The translations under genes were made by a program, and so were the position numbers. A stretch of 64,000 nucleotides of DNA from Methanosphaera sp. (GTDB lineage Archaea; Methanobacteriota; Methanobacteria; Methanobacteriales; Methanobacteriaceae). Of the stretch, positions 8,725 through 17,626 are shown piece after piece. The notes beneath the pieces were generated by a model. The model did not search any database and was not told the DNA's origin. It was given only the letters and a program-made list of their open reading frames with translations. The stretch spans positions 310,001 through 374,000 of the forward strand of contig NZ_JALEKL010000009.1 in the NCBI RefSeq assembly GCF_022768985.1, in the 5' to 3' direction. Every line of letters starts with the position of its first letter. Positions within the stretch are counted from its first letter, which is position 1.

Positions 8725-9396
8725 GTTATCTAAAGCCTCACCATTTTAATTTTATTTTTTTTGTTATATTTTCTTTAAGCCTAATTATATTAATTAATAT
8801 TAAAACTAATTTTTCATTTCCATCATTAGTTTTTTTTAGTTTATTTTATTTTCTTTTGTATTTACAATTATATATTAACATAGTATTTAAATTAATATAA
8901 AAATTACATTAATTAATAAATTATATCTTCTTGAATTTTAGAGTTATATTTAAACTAAATTTATATATTTTATTAGATAGAGATAAATATTAATATAAAA
9001 TTTATTATTTATTTAAAAAAATAAGAAAGTATATCTTAAAATTAATATCGTTAATTATTGGATATGGATGTTTAAATCTTAATTATTGATACAAAATTAA
9101 ATTGTATAAATTACATAACTCAGTTAATATCCTAAATTAATTAGATTTCCCAAGCCAAATATAGTATTATTTATAACTAAATTATATACTATGGTTATTT
9201 TTAGAAAATCTTTTAGAAATGATATTAATTACACAATGAAAAAAAGATGTAAAATCATAACAATACCCCTTTAATTGGTTTGTTTGATTTTCAATAATGT
9301 AAGATATTAAATAATTCAATAATAAATATAATATTAGTAATATTAATAAGACTAGATAATGGTTATTAATTATAAACATGATAGTGAGGGTGTTAA
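8725..9396. other. Long AT-rich divergent spacer, no gene seen
   Basis: This 672-bp region lies between comA (-) and ftsZ (+). Promoters of both genes should be here, but TATA-like strings are too frequent to choose one. A 65-codon minus-strand frame (9379-9182) with a hydrophobic N-terminus exists, but it has no ribosome binding site and its composition is that of background DNA. No tRNA-like fold, repeat array or palindrome of note was found. Confidence 0.4.
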
Positions 9397-10548
9397 GTGA
9401 AATCTTTAATAAATGATAGCTTAAAAGATTCTAAAGCTAATACTACAACAGAAAGACCTAATGTCCCTAGTTCAAGTTCAAACTTAGATGATATTAACCA
9501 AGAACTTGTGGATATTATAAACCAAAGTAGAGCAAAAATATTTGTTATAGGAGCAGGTGGAGCTGGAAATAACACTATTTCACGTTTAGGTGAAATTGGT
9601 ATTGAAGGTGCAGAAACTATCTCTGTAAACACAGATGCACAAGATTTATTCTTCTGTAAATCAAATGATAAAATCTTAATTGGAAAAGAAACCTGTGCTG
9701 GTCTTGGTGCTGGTGGAATTCCTGCAGTAGGAGAAGCAAGTGCAGAAGAAAGTGAAGAACAAATTAAAAGAAAGATCGATGGAGCAGATATGGTATTTGT
9801 AACATGTGGTCTTGGTGGAGGAACAGGTACAGGTTCAGCACCAGTAATTAGTAAAATTGCACAAAAAGCAGGTGCATTAACTATTGCTGTTGTAACAATG
9901 CCATTTAGTGCAGAAGGAGTAAAAAGACGAGAAAATGCTGAAAGTGGTCTTGAAAAACTTCAAGAAGCAGCAGATACAGTTCTTGTAATTCCTAATGATA
10001 AATTACTAGAAGTTGCTCCAAGCTTACCAATTAACAAAGCATTTATGGTATCAGATGAACTTCTCGGACGTGCTGTAAAAGGTATCACAGAGTTAATTAC
10101 AAAACCTGGACTTGTAAGTTTAGACTTTGCTGATATTAAAAGTGTAATGGAAGACAGTGGAATGGCTATGATTGGTATGGGTGAATCCGATACTGGTGAT
10201 AGAGCTATTGAATCTGTAAATGAAGCTCTTAACAGTCCACTTCTCGATCTTGATATTTCCAATGCAAAAAGTGCACTTGTTAACATAAGTGGTAGCAGTG
10301 ATTTAACATTAAATGAAGCTGAAAAAATTGTACAAATTGTTGCAGATGAACTTGACCCTGAAGCAAACATCATCTGGGGTACACAGATACAAGACGATCT
10401 TGCAAGTACAGTAAGAACAACAATTGTTATTGCTGGAGTAAACTCCCCATCAAGTGGATCTGATGATTCATACAAAGAAAAATCACGTGGAGAAGAAGCA
10501 GCAACACCTGACACAGACCTTGAAGGCTTTATAGATGATGTATTCTAG
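9397..10548 (+). CDS. ftsZ: Cell division protein FtsZ
   Basis: Tubulin-like GTPase that forms the division ring. The GTP-binding signature GGGTGTGS is at about residues 140-147, preceded by the nucleotide-contacting [10 protein letters not shown] near 48-57 and NTDAQDL. The synergy loop region carries FADIKSVM. The first 45 residues are a hydrophilic extension typical of archaeal FtsZ, and the C-terminus ends GFIDDVF, a likely partner-binding tail. The start is GTG at 9397 behind GAGGGTG. It heads the conserved run ftsZ, secE, spt5, rpl11, an order common in Euryarchaeota. Confidence 0.96.
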   Translation: MKSLINDSLKDSKANTTTERPNVPSSSSNLDDINQELVDIINQSRAKIFVIGAGGAGNNTISRLGEIGIEGAETISVNTDAQDLFFCKSNDKILIGKETCAGLGAGGIPAVGEASAEESEEQIKRKIDGADMVFVTCGLGGGTGTGSAPVISKIAQKAGALTIAVVTMPFSAEGVKRRENAESGLEKLQEAADTVLVIPNDKLLEVAPSLPINKAFMVSDELLGRAVKGITELITKPGLVSLDFADIKSVMEDSGMAMIGMGESDTGDRAIESVNEALNSPLLDLDISNAKSALVNISGSSDLTLNEAEKIVQIVADELDPEANIIWGTQIQDDLASTVRTTIVIAGVNSPSSGSDDSYKEKSRGEEAATPDTDLEGFIDDVF

Positions 10549-10750
10549 ATAATTAATTTTATCTAGAATTTAATTTTTTTTAAAACTATTCAAAATCCAC
10601 TGAAAAACTATTTTTATTTTTATGATTTTTTCATAATTTTAGGAAAATAAACACAAAGCTTTATTAATAGTAAAAAATATATCTAATATATGATCCCTAT
10701 CTTAGGTTTTAAATTTTCTCATTTTTGAATTTTAAATGCAGGTAAATATT

Positions 10751-10936
10751 ATGAATATAAACAAAGAATCAATAGGCAGTTTTATAAAACAATGCGAAAG
10801 AGTACTTAAAATTTCAAGAAAACCTGATAATAGCGAATATAAAACTGTAGCAAAAGTTACAGGAATAGGAGTTATTGCAATAGGTGTTGTTGGATTCATA
10901 ATTACAATAGTATCACAACTATTATTCTATTCATAG
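10751..10936 (+). CDS. secE: Preprotein translocase subunit SecE (Sec61 gamma)
   Basis: Small tail-anchored subunit of the SecYEG channel. From the ATG at 10751 it is 61 residues: an amphipathic N-terminal helix (SIGSFIKQCERVLKISRKP), then one membrane segment at about 37-58. The ATG at 10736 would add five residues, but an AGGT ribosome binding site at 10740-10743 favours the later start, which also matches the usual archaeal length. It lies just upstream of spt5, as in most archaea. Confidence 0.92.
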   Translation: MNINKESIGSFIKQCERVLKISRKPDNSEYKTVAKVTGIGVIAIGVVGFIITIVSQLLFYS

Positions 10937-11073
10937 TTGTTTTATGAAAACTTTAAATAAACTTTAGAACAATAAAAATATTTTTTTTTAATAATATTTT
11001 TTTTAAATGAAATTAAAAATAGTAATTTCAATGAGATAAATTAAATTTTACAATAAAATAAAAAGTGAAAAAT

Positions 11074-11517
11074 ATGTTTTATGCAATGAGAGTTCTTATT
11101 GGACAAGAAAAGAATGTAGCAGCATTACTTGCACAAAGTATTAAGCATGAAGACACAGGAATATCTGCAATTCTTGCTCCAGAAGAAATGCAAGGTTACA
11201 TCTTTGTTGAGTCTGATAAAACATTAGATATGAGAAACCCTGTACTTAAAGTACCAAACTTGAGAAGTTTAGTCGAAGGAGACGTAGCATTTGACGAACT
11301 TCAATCATACCTTAACCCTGAACCTCCAATGATCAACATTGACAAAGGCAGTGTTGTTGAATTGACTTCAGGACCATTTAAAGGTGAAAAAGCTAAAGTT
11401 GTAAGACTTGATGAAGCTAAAGAAGACGTTGTATTGGAATTAATTGAAGCAGCAGTTCCAATACCTGTTACAGTAAAGGGTGACCAAATCAGATTAATAC
11501 AAAGGGAGGCTGAATAG
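11074..11517 (+). CDS. spt5: Transcription elongation factor Spt5 (NusG-like)
   Basis: Forms the Spt4/5 clamp on RNA polymerase that promotes processive elongation. From ATG 11074 it has an N-terminal NGN domain (opens [20 protein letters not shown]) and a C-terminal KOW domain (about 90-147, [20 protein letters not shown]). An upstream GTG at 11065 would add three residues. The stop overlaps the GTG start of rpl11 by one base, so translation is coupled. Length is typical for archaeal Spt5. Confidence 0.94.
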   Translation: MFYAMRVLIGQEKNVAALLAQSIKHEDTGISAILAPEEMQGYIFVESDKTLDMRNPVLKVPNLRSLVEGDVAFDELQSYLNPEPPMINIDKGSVVELTSGPFKGEKAKVVRLDEAKEDVVLELIEAAVPIPVTVKGDQIRLIQREAE

Positions 11518-11999
11518 TGGCTAGTCAAACTATTGAAATCCTAGTGGAAGGTGGAAAAGCCACACCAGGACCACCATTAGGTCCGGCTATAGGTCCATTA
11601 GGTATTAATATGATGCAAGTTGTTGAAGAAATCAACAAAAAAACTGCTGATTTCGCTGGAATGAAAGTGCCTGCAAAAATAACTGCAGATCTTGATACAA
11701 AAGAATTTGAGGTAACAATAGGAACACCACCTACAACAGCTTTAATTCTTGATGAATTAGGAATCGAAAGCGGTTCACACGAACCAGGTACAGAAGTAGC
11801 AGCTGATTTCAAAGTTGAACAAGCATTTAAAGTTGCTAGAATGAAATACGATGACTTACTTGCAAATGATTACAAACACGCTACAAAAGAAGTGATTGGA
11901 ACATGCGTAAGTATGGGTATTAACGTTGAAGGTAAAGATGGACGTGACACTCAAAAAGACATCGACAATGGAGATTATGACGAAGTATTTAACCAATAG
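11517..11999 (+). CDS. rpl11: Ribosomal protein L11
   Basis: Binds the GTPase-associated centre of 23S rRNA at the stalk base. The N-terminus carries the proline-rich linker region ([19 protein letters not shown]) where factors and thiostrepton act, and the C-terminal domain has the RNA-binding helices ([15 protein letters not shown]). The start is GTG at 11517, overlapping the spt5 stop, with GGGAGG just upstream. It is 160 residues, normal for archaea. It is followed by a 188-bp spacer with a separate promoter for rpl1. Confidence 0.96.
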   Translation: MASQTIEILVEGGKATPGPPLGPAIGPLGINMMQVVEEINKKTADFAGMKVPAKITADLDTKEFEVTIGTPPTTALILDELGIESGSHEPGTEVAADFKVEQAFKVARMKYDDLLANDYKHATKEVIGTCVSMGINVEGKDGRDTQKDIDNGDYDEVFNQ

Positions 12000-12080
12000 A
12001 TACTTTCTAAATAATTTTTATAATTATTCATTACTACAACCATATTAGTAACAAGAAATAAATTATATTAATCTATAAGA

Positions 12081-12096
12081 TTAGGCTTTAAATATA
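12081..12096 (+). promoter_or_regulatory. Likely promoter of the rpl1-rpl10 unit
   Basis: TTTAAATATA at 12087-12096 fits an archaeal TATA box, with a G-containing possible BRE (TTAGGC) just upstream. Initiation about 25 bases on would give a leader of roughly 65 nt before rpl1. The leader contains a TGTAC/GTACA inverted repeat at about 12111-12123 and a 20-bp palindrome further down. Confidence 0.5.
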
Positions 12097-12146
12097 AAAA
12101 TTTTATACAATGTACATGGTACATATTTTATTTACACGTTGAATTT

Positions 12147-12166
12147 GATTTAAATTAATTTAAATC
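12147..12166 (+). promoter_or_regulatory. Perfect palindrome in the rpl1 leader
   Basis: The 20-base sequence GATTTAAATTAATTTAAATC is its own reverse complement and ends 9 bases before the GGAGG ribosome binding site of rpl1. In RNA it could form an 8-bp hairpin with a UUAA loop. Archaeal L1 represses its own mRNA by binding near the translation start, so a structure here is a candidate regulatory element. The usual L1 recognition loop was not identified. Confidence 0.4.
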
Positions 12167-12187
12167 TTATTCTTTGGAGGAAATTTA

Positions 12188-12826
12188 ATGACACAAGAAA
12201 TTGAAGAAGCAGTGAAGAAGGTTTTATCAGAATCTAAACCGAGAAACTTCACACAGTCTATAGATGTGGTCATGACCATAAACGATTTAGACATAAACAA
12301 ACCAGAAAACCGTTTAGATGAAGAAGTGCTTCTCCCTAATGGACGTGGAAAAGATGTTAAAATTGCATTTATTGCTGAAGGTGAATTAGCATACCAAGCT
12401 GAACAAGCAGGTGCAGATTTAGTTATAAGCAAAGAAAGACTTGAAGAATTAGGTAAAAATAGACAAGAAGCTAAAAAAATAGCTAACTCTCATGATTTCT
12501 TCGTAGCACAATCTGACTTAATGCCAACAGTTGGTAGATTCTTAGGACCTGTATTAGGACCAAGAAAAAAAATGCCTAAACCAATTCCAGCTAGTGCAAA
12601 TCCAGAAACCATATTAGGTAGATTAAGAAGTACAATAAAAATAAGAGTGAAAGACCAACCTATAATACAATCTATTGTAGGATCTGAAGATATGACTGAA
12701 GAACAAGTTTCTGAAAATATCGATGCTATAATGGATGTTCTTGATCGTAAATTAGAAAAAGGTTCTAAACAGATCAAAGCAATGTATTTAAAAACCACAA
12801 TGGGATCTGTAACGAGGGTGATCTAG
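12188..12826 (+). CDS. rpl1: Ribosomal protein L1
   Basis: Forms the mobile L1 stalk of the 50S subunit and usually represses translation of its own operon. The 212-residue protein is full length, with [18 protein letters not shown] (about 49-66), [17 protein letters not shown] (about 118-134) and the C-terminal [16 protein letters not shown] strong GGAGG precedes the ATG. Its stop is immediately followed by the rpl10 ATG, so the two are translationally coupled. Confidence 0.96.
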   Translation: MTQEIEEAVKKVLSESKPRNFTQSIDVVMTINDLDINKPENRLDEEVLLPNGRGKDVKIAFIAEGELAYQAEQAGADLVISKERLEELGKNRQEAKKIANSHDFFVAQSDLMPTVGRFLGPVLGPRKKMPKPIPASANPETILGRLRSTIKIRVKDQPIIQSIVGSEDMTEEQVSENIDAIMDVLDRKLEKGSKQIKAMYLKTTMGSVTRVI

Positions 12827-13819
12827 ATGAATCATGTTGCAGATTGGAAAAAAGAAAAAGTTGCTGAATTAGAAGATTTATCAAATTCTCACGAAATTGT
12901 AGGTATTGTGAACTTAGCTGATATCCCAGCACCACAACTTCAAACTATGAGAAAATCATTAGGTGATAAAGCAGTTTTAAAAATGTCACGTAAAAACTTT
13001 ATTAAAATTGCACTTGAAAATTCTGATAAAGATCTTGAAGATTTAGCAGATTATCTTGAAGGTCAACCAGCAATGGTCTTCACAGAAATGAATCCTTTCA
13101 AACTATTTAAAATCTTAGAAGATAGTAAAACGGAAGCTCCAGCAAAAGCTGGAAGTATTGCTCCAGCTGATATCGTAGTTCCAGCAGGAGATACATCTTT
13201 CCCACCTGGACCTATTCTTGGTGAATTACAACAAGCTGGTATTCCTGCAAAAATCGATAAAGGAAAAATTGTAGTAACCGACGATGCAACAGTTGTAAAC
13301 GAAGGCGAAGAAATTCCTAAAAAAGTTGCAGACATACTCACAAAACTTGAAATTTACCCAATGGAAGTGGGAATGGACTTACTAGCAGTTTGTGAAGGAG
13401 ACACAATTTACACAGCAGATGTACTTAGAATTGATGAAGAAGAAACTCGTCAAACAATTGCAACTGCATTCCAGAATGCTATTAATTTATCAGTTAACGC
13501 AGCTGTATTCAACAGTGAATCAACACCACTACTCATACAGAAAGCTGCAAATGAAGCTCTTAACTTAGCAGTATTTGCTAACATATTAACTTCAGAAACA
13601 GCTGATAGAATATTATCTAAAGCATATTCACAAATGTTAGCTTTAGCATCCAAATTATCTGAAGATGCAACTGATGATGAACTTAAAGAAAAATTAAATT
13701 CACAAGCAGCAGCAGCTCCAGCAGTTGAGGATACTCAAGAAGCTGAAGAAGAACCTGAAGAAGAGGAAGAAGACGAAGAAGTATCTGCAGCAGCAGGTCT
13801 CGGAGCTCTCTTTGGATAA
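12827..13819 (+). CDS. rpl10: Ribosomal stalk protein L10 (P0)
   Basis: Anchors the L12 dimers to the ribosome next to L11. It has the N-terminal rRNA-binding domain ([24 protein letters not shown]), the archaeal middle insertion ([25 protein letters not shown], about 123-147), helical L12-binding spine sequences, and a final acidic hinge ending [10 protein letters not shown]. The same last residues occur in L12, as expected for factor-recruiting stalk tails. It starts directly at the rpl1 stop. 330 residues is normal. Confidence 0.96.
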   Translation: MNHVADWKKEKVAELEDLSNSHEIVGIVNLADIPAPQLQTMRKSLGDKAVLKMSRKNFIKIALENSDKDLEDLADYLEGQPAMVFTEMNPFKLFKILEDSKTEAPAKAGSIAPADIVVPAGDTSFPPGPILGELQQAGIPAKIDKGKIVVTDDATVVNEGEEIPKKVADILTKLEIYPMEVGMDLLAVCEGDTIYTADVLRIDEEETRQTIATAFQNAINLSVNAAVFNSESTPLLIQKAANEALNLAVFANILTSETADRILSKAYSQMLALASKLSEDATDDELKEKLNSQAAAAPAVEDTQEAEEEPEEEEEDEEVSAAAGLGALFG

Positions 13820-13854
13820 GTTCACTTCAACTAGTAACAAACGGAAACTTACTC

Positions 13855-13879
13855 AAATCCTTATTGCCAATTAGGATTT
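13855..13879 (+). promoter_or_regulatory. Hairpin between rpl10 and rpl12
   Basis: Perfect 7-bp inverted repeat AAATCCT / AGGATTT with an 11-nt loop, 35 bases after the rpl10 stop and followed by an A-rich rather than T-rich run. It could be an RNA processing or end-protection structure that separates rpl10 and rpl12 messages. It lies upstream of the likely rpl12 promoter. Confidence 0.4.
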
Positions 13880-13911
13880 AACTAAAAAAAGAATTTAAAA
13901 AGAATTTAAAC

Positions 13912-13920
13912 TTTATATAA
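13912..13920 (+). promoter_or_regulatory. Likely separate promoter of rpl12
   Basis: TTTATATAA at 13912-13920 is a strong archaeal TATA box, 38-46 bases before the rpl12 ATG. Initiation about 25 bases on leaves a very short leader containing the AAGGTG ribosome binding site. A private promoter would raise L12 output above L10, matching the several L12 copies per ribosome. Confidence 0.5.
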
Positions 13921-13957
13921 AAGCAAAAATTAATATTAAATTAAAAGGTGTATTAAG

Positions 13958-14260
13958 ATGGAATACGTATACGCAGCATTATTATTAAACGCAACAGAAA
14001 AAGAAATTAACGAAGAAAATGTTACAGCTATCTTATCTGCAGCTGGTGTAGATGTAGATGATGCTAGAGTAAAAGCATTAATCGCATCCCTCGAAGATGT
14101 AGATATTGAAGAAGCTATCGCAACAGCAGCAGTAGCAGCAGCACCTGCAGCAGCTCCTGTAGCAGCTGAAGAAGAAGAAGCTGAAGAAGAAGAGGAAGAA
14201 GACGAAGAAGAAGAAGCTGAAGAAGCAGCAGCAGCTGGATTAGGTGCACTTTTCGGATAA
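13958..14260 (+). CDS. rpl12: Ribosomal protein L12 (P1-like)
   Basis: Multi-copy stalk protein that recruits translational GTPases. 100 residues: an N-terminal helical dimerisation and L10-binding domain ([22 protein letters not shown]), an Ala-rich hinge, a poly-Glu stretch, and the conserved tail GLGALFG shared with L10. Preceded by AAGGTG. It ends the ribosomal set and is followed by a hairpin and T-tracts. Confidence 0.96.
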   Translation: MEYVYAALLLNATEKEINEENVTAILSAAGVDVDDARVKALIASLEDVDIEEAIATAAVAAAPAAAPVAAEEEEAEEEEEEDEEEEAEEAAAAGLGALFG

Positions 14261-14305
14261 GTGCCCTGCCACTTCTCTCTTTTTAATTCTTTTTTTTAAA
14301 ATTTT
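14259..14305 (+). terminator. Terminator after rpl12
   Basis: A 5-bp stem AAGTG / CACTT with a 6-nt GC-rich loop begins at the rpl12 stop codon and is followed by CTCTCTTTTTAATTC and longer T-tracts. Oligo-T runs after a pyrimidine patch are the usual archaeal termination signal. Confidence 0.55.
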
Positions 14306-14669
14306 TTTATTTATACAGATTTAATTACTTATTTTATTTTACATATTGCTTATTTTACTTAAATTAACTATTTTTCATATTAATTAATTGATCTTTAAAC
14401 TACTTTTTATATATTATAAAAAACATAAATCTAACTAGTATTAGATAAAAAAGAAAAAATAAATTTTTCAATAAAAATCTAGCCTTTATATGAATTATAT
14501 GAATATAACATCTATGGATCATATTAAGGAGAAAAACTATTTCATAAACTACCAAATATTAGCTGTAATTATTTTTTTAAGCTTTATTTGATGAAGATCT
14601 TTAGAATACAAATTTGAAGATTTATTTAATTATAGTAAATACAAAAAAAATTATTTTAAGTGTATATTT
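14306..14669. other. AT-rich spacer before alaS
   Basis: Of the 364 bases here, the first part is T-rich terminator DNA. CCTTTATATG at about 14483-14492 could be the alaS TATA box, which would give a leader of about 160 nt. A 33-residue frame (14490-14591) begins inside that TATA string, has no ribosome binding site, and is not called as a gene. No RNA gene was recognised. Confidence 0.4.
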
Positions 14670-17375
14670 ATGACATTTGAACTTGAAGAATTAGGATATA
14701 AAAAACAGGTTTGTCAGAAATGTGGAAATACATTCTGGTCTATCCGTCCAAGAGCAACATGTGGGGATGCTCCATGTGATGAATATGAATTTATTGGAAA
14801 TCCTGTAACTGATAAACATTACGATTTAATGGGTATTCAGAAGAAATTTAAAGGATTTTTCAAAGATAATGACCATACACCAATTGACAGATATCCTGTT
14901 TTAGCAAAAAGATGGAGAAATGACGTATTTCTTGTTGGAGCATCAATTTATGACTTCCAGCCATGGGTAACTAATGGAATGACAAAACCACCTGCAAATC
15001 CATTGGTTGTAGCACAGCCATCAATTCGTCTTAATGATGTTGATAATGTTGGAAGAACAGGAAGACATATGACCTGTTTTACAATGGGTGCACACCATGC
15101 ATTTAACTCAGAAGGCAACAACATCTACTGGCAAAATCAGACATTAAGATACTGTCATGACTTCCTTGTAAGTATTGGAATTAATGAAGAAGAAATTACC
15201 TATATTGAATCCTGGTGGAAAGGTGGAGGTAATGAAGGTCCTTCATATGAGATTTGTGCTCATGGTGTAGAACTTGCAACTCTTGTGTTTATCCAGTATG
15301 CAACAACAAAAGATGGTCTTAAAGAAATTCCTCTTAAAGTTGTAGATACAGGTTATGGTCTTGAACGTATTGCATGGGTAAGTCAGGGAACACCTACAGC
15401 ATATGATGCTACATTTGAACCTGTTATTAATTCATTAACAGATCTTAGTGGTGTAGAACTTGATACTGAAATTTTATCTGAAAATGCACGTATTGCAGGT
15501 ATGATGGATATTGAAGATATATCAGATCTTAAACTTTTACGTAAAAAAGTAGCAGATAAATTATCTGTAGATGTAGATTATCTTAAAGATGCAACAGCTC
15601 CAATGGAGGCAATTTATATTGTTGCAGATCATACAAGATGTTTAAGTTTCATGCTTGCTGATGGTATTATTCCATCAAATGTAAAAGAAGGATATCTTGC
15701 ACGTTTAGTTCTAAGACGTACTGTTAAATACATGAATGAATTAGGACTTAATGAATCATTATCTGATATTATGAAAATACAGCTTGACTTCCTTTCAAAA
15801 ACATACCCTGAAATTAAAGATAACAAAGACTATATCTTAAATATCACAGATCTTGAAGAAGAAAGATATCATACAACACTCACAAAAGGTACAAATCTTA
15901 TTAAAAGATCAATTAAAAATCTTAAAAAAGATAATATTACATCATTCCCTAATGATATGCTTATAAACTTCTATGATTCACATGGTATACCACCTGAAAC
16001 TGTTGAAGCAATAGCAAAAGAAAATGCATTTGATGCAAACATACCAGATAACTTCTACACTCAAATTGCAGCAGCACACGAAGAAGAAGAAGTTGAAGAA
16101 GCAGAAGAGATAGAACTTAACTATCCTAAAACACAACTTACATTCTATGATGATCTATCATTACGCACATGTGATGCTAAAGTTCTTGGTGTTGAAGATT
16201 CAAATAAAATTATTCTTGATCAAACAATATTCTACCCTGAAGGTGGAGGTCAACCATCAGATATAGGTACAATTAAAGTTGATGATGTAGATTTAAACAT
16301 CACCTATGCTGAGAAGAAAGATGACATAGTACTTCATCATGTAGCAGAAGATGATGTTGAAAAACTATCAGATATTATAGGTAAAGATGTAGTATGTAAT
16401 ATTGATGCTAACAGACGTGATCTTCTAACACGTAACCATACAGCAACACATATTGTTATATCATCAGCACGTAAAGTTCTTGGAAAACATATCTGGCAGG
16501 CTGGAGCTCAGAAAGGTATTGAAAAATCAAGAATTGACTTATCACACTATAAACGTATAAGTTATGATGAACTTAAAGAGATTGAAAAACTTGCAAATCA
16601 GAGAGTTCAACAAAATATACCTGTAAATATACAATGGTATAACAGAACTGATGCAGAACGTAAATATGGATTTAAATTATATCAGGGTGGTATTGTACCT
16701 GGTAAAGATATTCGTGTTGTTGAAATTCCAGGTGTTGATGTTGAAGCATGTGCAGGTACACATTGTATGCGAACTGGTGATATAGGAGCTATTAAAATCC
16801 TAAGAACTGAAAGAGTTCAAGATGGTGTTGAAAGACTTGAATATGCTGTATCTGATTCTGCAGTTGAAAAAATACAGGAAAATGATTTAATTATCAAAGA
16901 AAGTAGTGAAATCTTTGGTGTAGATGCAGATCAACTACCTAAAACATGTGAAAGATTCTTTAATGAATGGAAACAACAACAAAAAACAATTAAAGCTCTT
17001 GAAAAACAGGTTGCTGAGGCTAAAGTTTCATCACTTGAAAATGAAGTAAGATGTGTTGGTGACTTTAAAGTATTAACACAACTTCTTGATGTTGAAGCAT
17101 CACAACTTAGAGAGATTGCAATCGATACAGTTGAGAAAAATCAAGTTGCAGATGTTGCAGTTTTAATTAACAATGATGGTAATATTGTTGCAGCAGCAAA
17201 TGATGCTGTTGTAGATTATGGAGTTAAAATGGGTGATGTAGTATCTGATATTGGATCTGTTCTTGGTGGTCGTGGTGGAGGTAAACCTAACCTTGCACAA
17301 GGTGCTAAAATGACAGAACTTAACAGAATTGATGAAGCATTTGCTGTTGTTGACTCTAAATTAGGAGATAATTAG
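14670..17375 (+). CDS. alaS: Alanyl-tRNA synthetase
   Basis: Charges tRNA-Ala and edits mischarged Ser/Gly. The 901-residue archaeal-type enzyme starts with the zinc-like CQKCGNTFWSIRPRATCGD segment typical of archaeal AlaRS. It contains class II core motifs (RLNDVDNVGRTGRHMTCFTM about 117-136; GYGLERIAWVSQGTPTAYD), then the editing domain with HTATHIV (about 590) and CAGTHC (about 695). It ends with a C-Ala oligomerisation domain including GGRGGGKPNLAQG. No clear ribosome binding site is seen, so the message may be weakly translated or use another leader signal. T-tracts from 17382 follow the stop. Confidence 0.96.
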   Translation: MTFELEELGYKKQVCQKCGNTFWSIRPRATCGDAPCDEYEFIGNPVTDKHYDLMGIQKKFKGFFKDNDHTPIDRYPVLAKRWRNDVFLVGASIYDFQPWVTNGMTKPPANPLVVAQPSIRLNDVDNVGRTGRHMTCFTMGAHHAFNSEGNNIYWQNQTLRYCHDFLVSIGINEEEITYIESWWKGGGNEGPSYEICAHGVELATLVFIQYATTKDGLKEIPLKVVDTGYGLERIAWVSQGTPTAYDATFEPVINSLTDLSGVELDTEILSENARIAGMMDIEDISDLKLLRKKVADKLSVDVDYLKDATAPMEAIYIVADHTRCLSFMLADGIIPSNVKEGYLARLVLRRTVKYMNELGLNESLSDIMKIQLDFLSKTYPEIKDNKDYILNITDLEEERYHTTLTKGTNLIKRSIKNLKKDNITSFPNDMLINFYDSHGIPPETVEAIAKENAFDANIPDNFYTQIAAAHEEEEVEEAEEIELNYPKTQLTFYDDLSLRTCDAKVLGVEDSNKIILDQTIFYPEGGGQPSDIGTIKVDDVDLNITYAEKKDDIVLHHVAEDDVEKLSDIIGKDVVCNIDANRRDLLTRNHTATHIVISSARKVLGKHIWQAGAQKGIEKSRIDLSHYKRISYDELKEIEKLANQRVQQNIPVNIQWYNRTDAERKYGFKLYQGGIVPGKDIRVVEIPGVDVEACAGTHCMRTGDIGAIKILRTERVQDGVERLEYAVSDSAVEKIQENDLIIKESSEIFGVDADQLPKTCERFFNEWKQQQKTIKALEKQVAEAKVSSLENEVRCVGDFKVLTQLLDVEASQLREIAIDTVEKNQVADVAVLINNDGNIVAAANDAVVDYGVKMGDVVSDIGSVLGGRGGGKPNLAQGAKMTELNRIDEAFAVVDSKLGDN

Positions 17376-17416
17376 ATTTTCTCCTTTTTTTATTCTTTTT
17401 TTTATTTTATTTTTTT
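17376..17416 (+). terminator. T-rich terminator after alaS
   Basis: The stop is followed by TTTTCTCCTTTTTTTATTC and two more runs of eight and seven T residues. No stem is needed for this type of archaeal oligo-T terminator. Confidence 0.45.
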
Positions 17417-17626
17417 ATAAATTCTTATTTTCTTAAATAAGCTTTGATTTAGTTTCTATTAACCTACTTTTTAATTATAGTTCTTATATTACCTAATCAA
17501 TTTTATTTTAGCTAAAATGTTAAATATCTTATTTTATAAAATAAATAGTAACTATTAAAAAAATTATTAAAAATTTTATAATTATTTTTAATAGTGTTAT
17601 TTTTCAAAAAACAAAGGGAGTTAGAA

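Noticed and set aside
9182-9379. 65-residue minus-strand frame with a hydrophobic N-terminus before ftsZ
   Set aside because: No ribosome binding site and composition like the surrounding A/T DNA; one chance hydrophobic run is expected from T-rich sequence.
14490-14591. 33-residue frame (starts MNYMNITSMDH) upstream of alaS
   Set aside because: The start lies in the probable TATA box, no ribosome binding site, and no recognisable motif; kept only as a note in the spacer entry.
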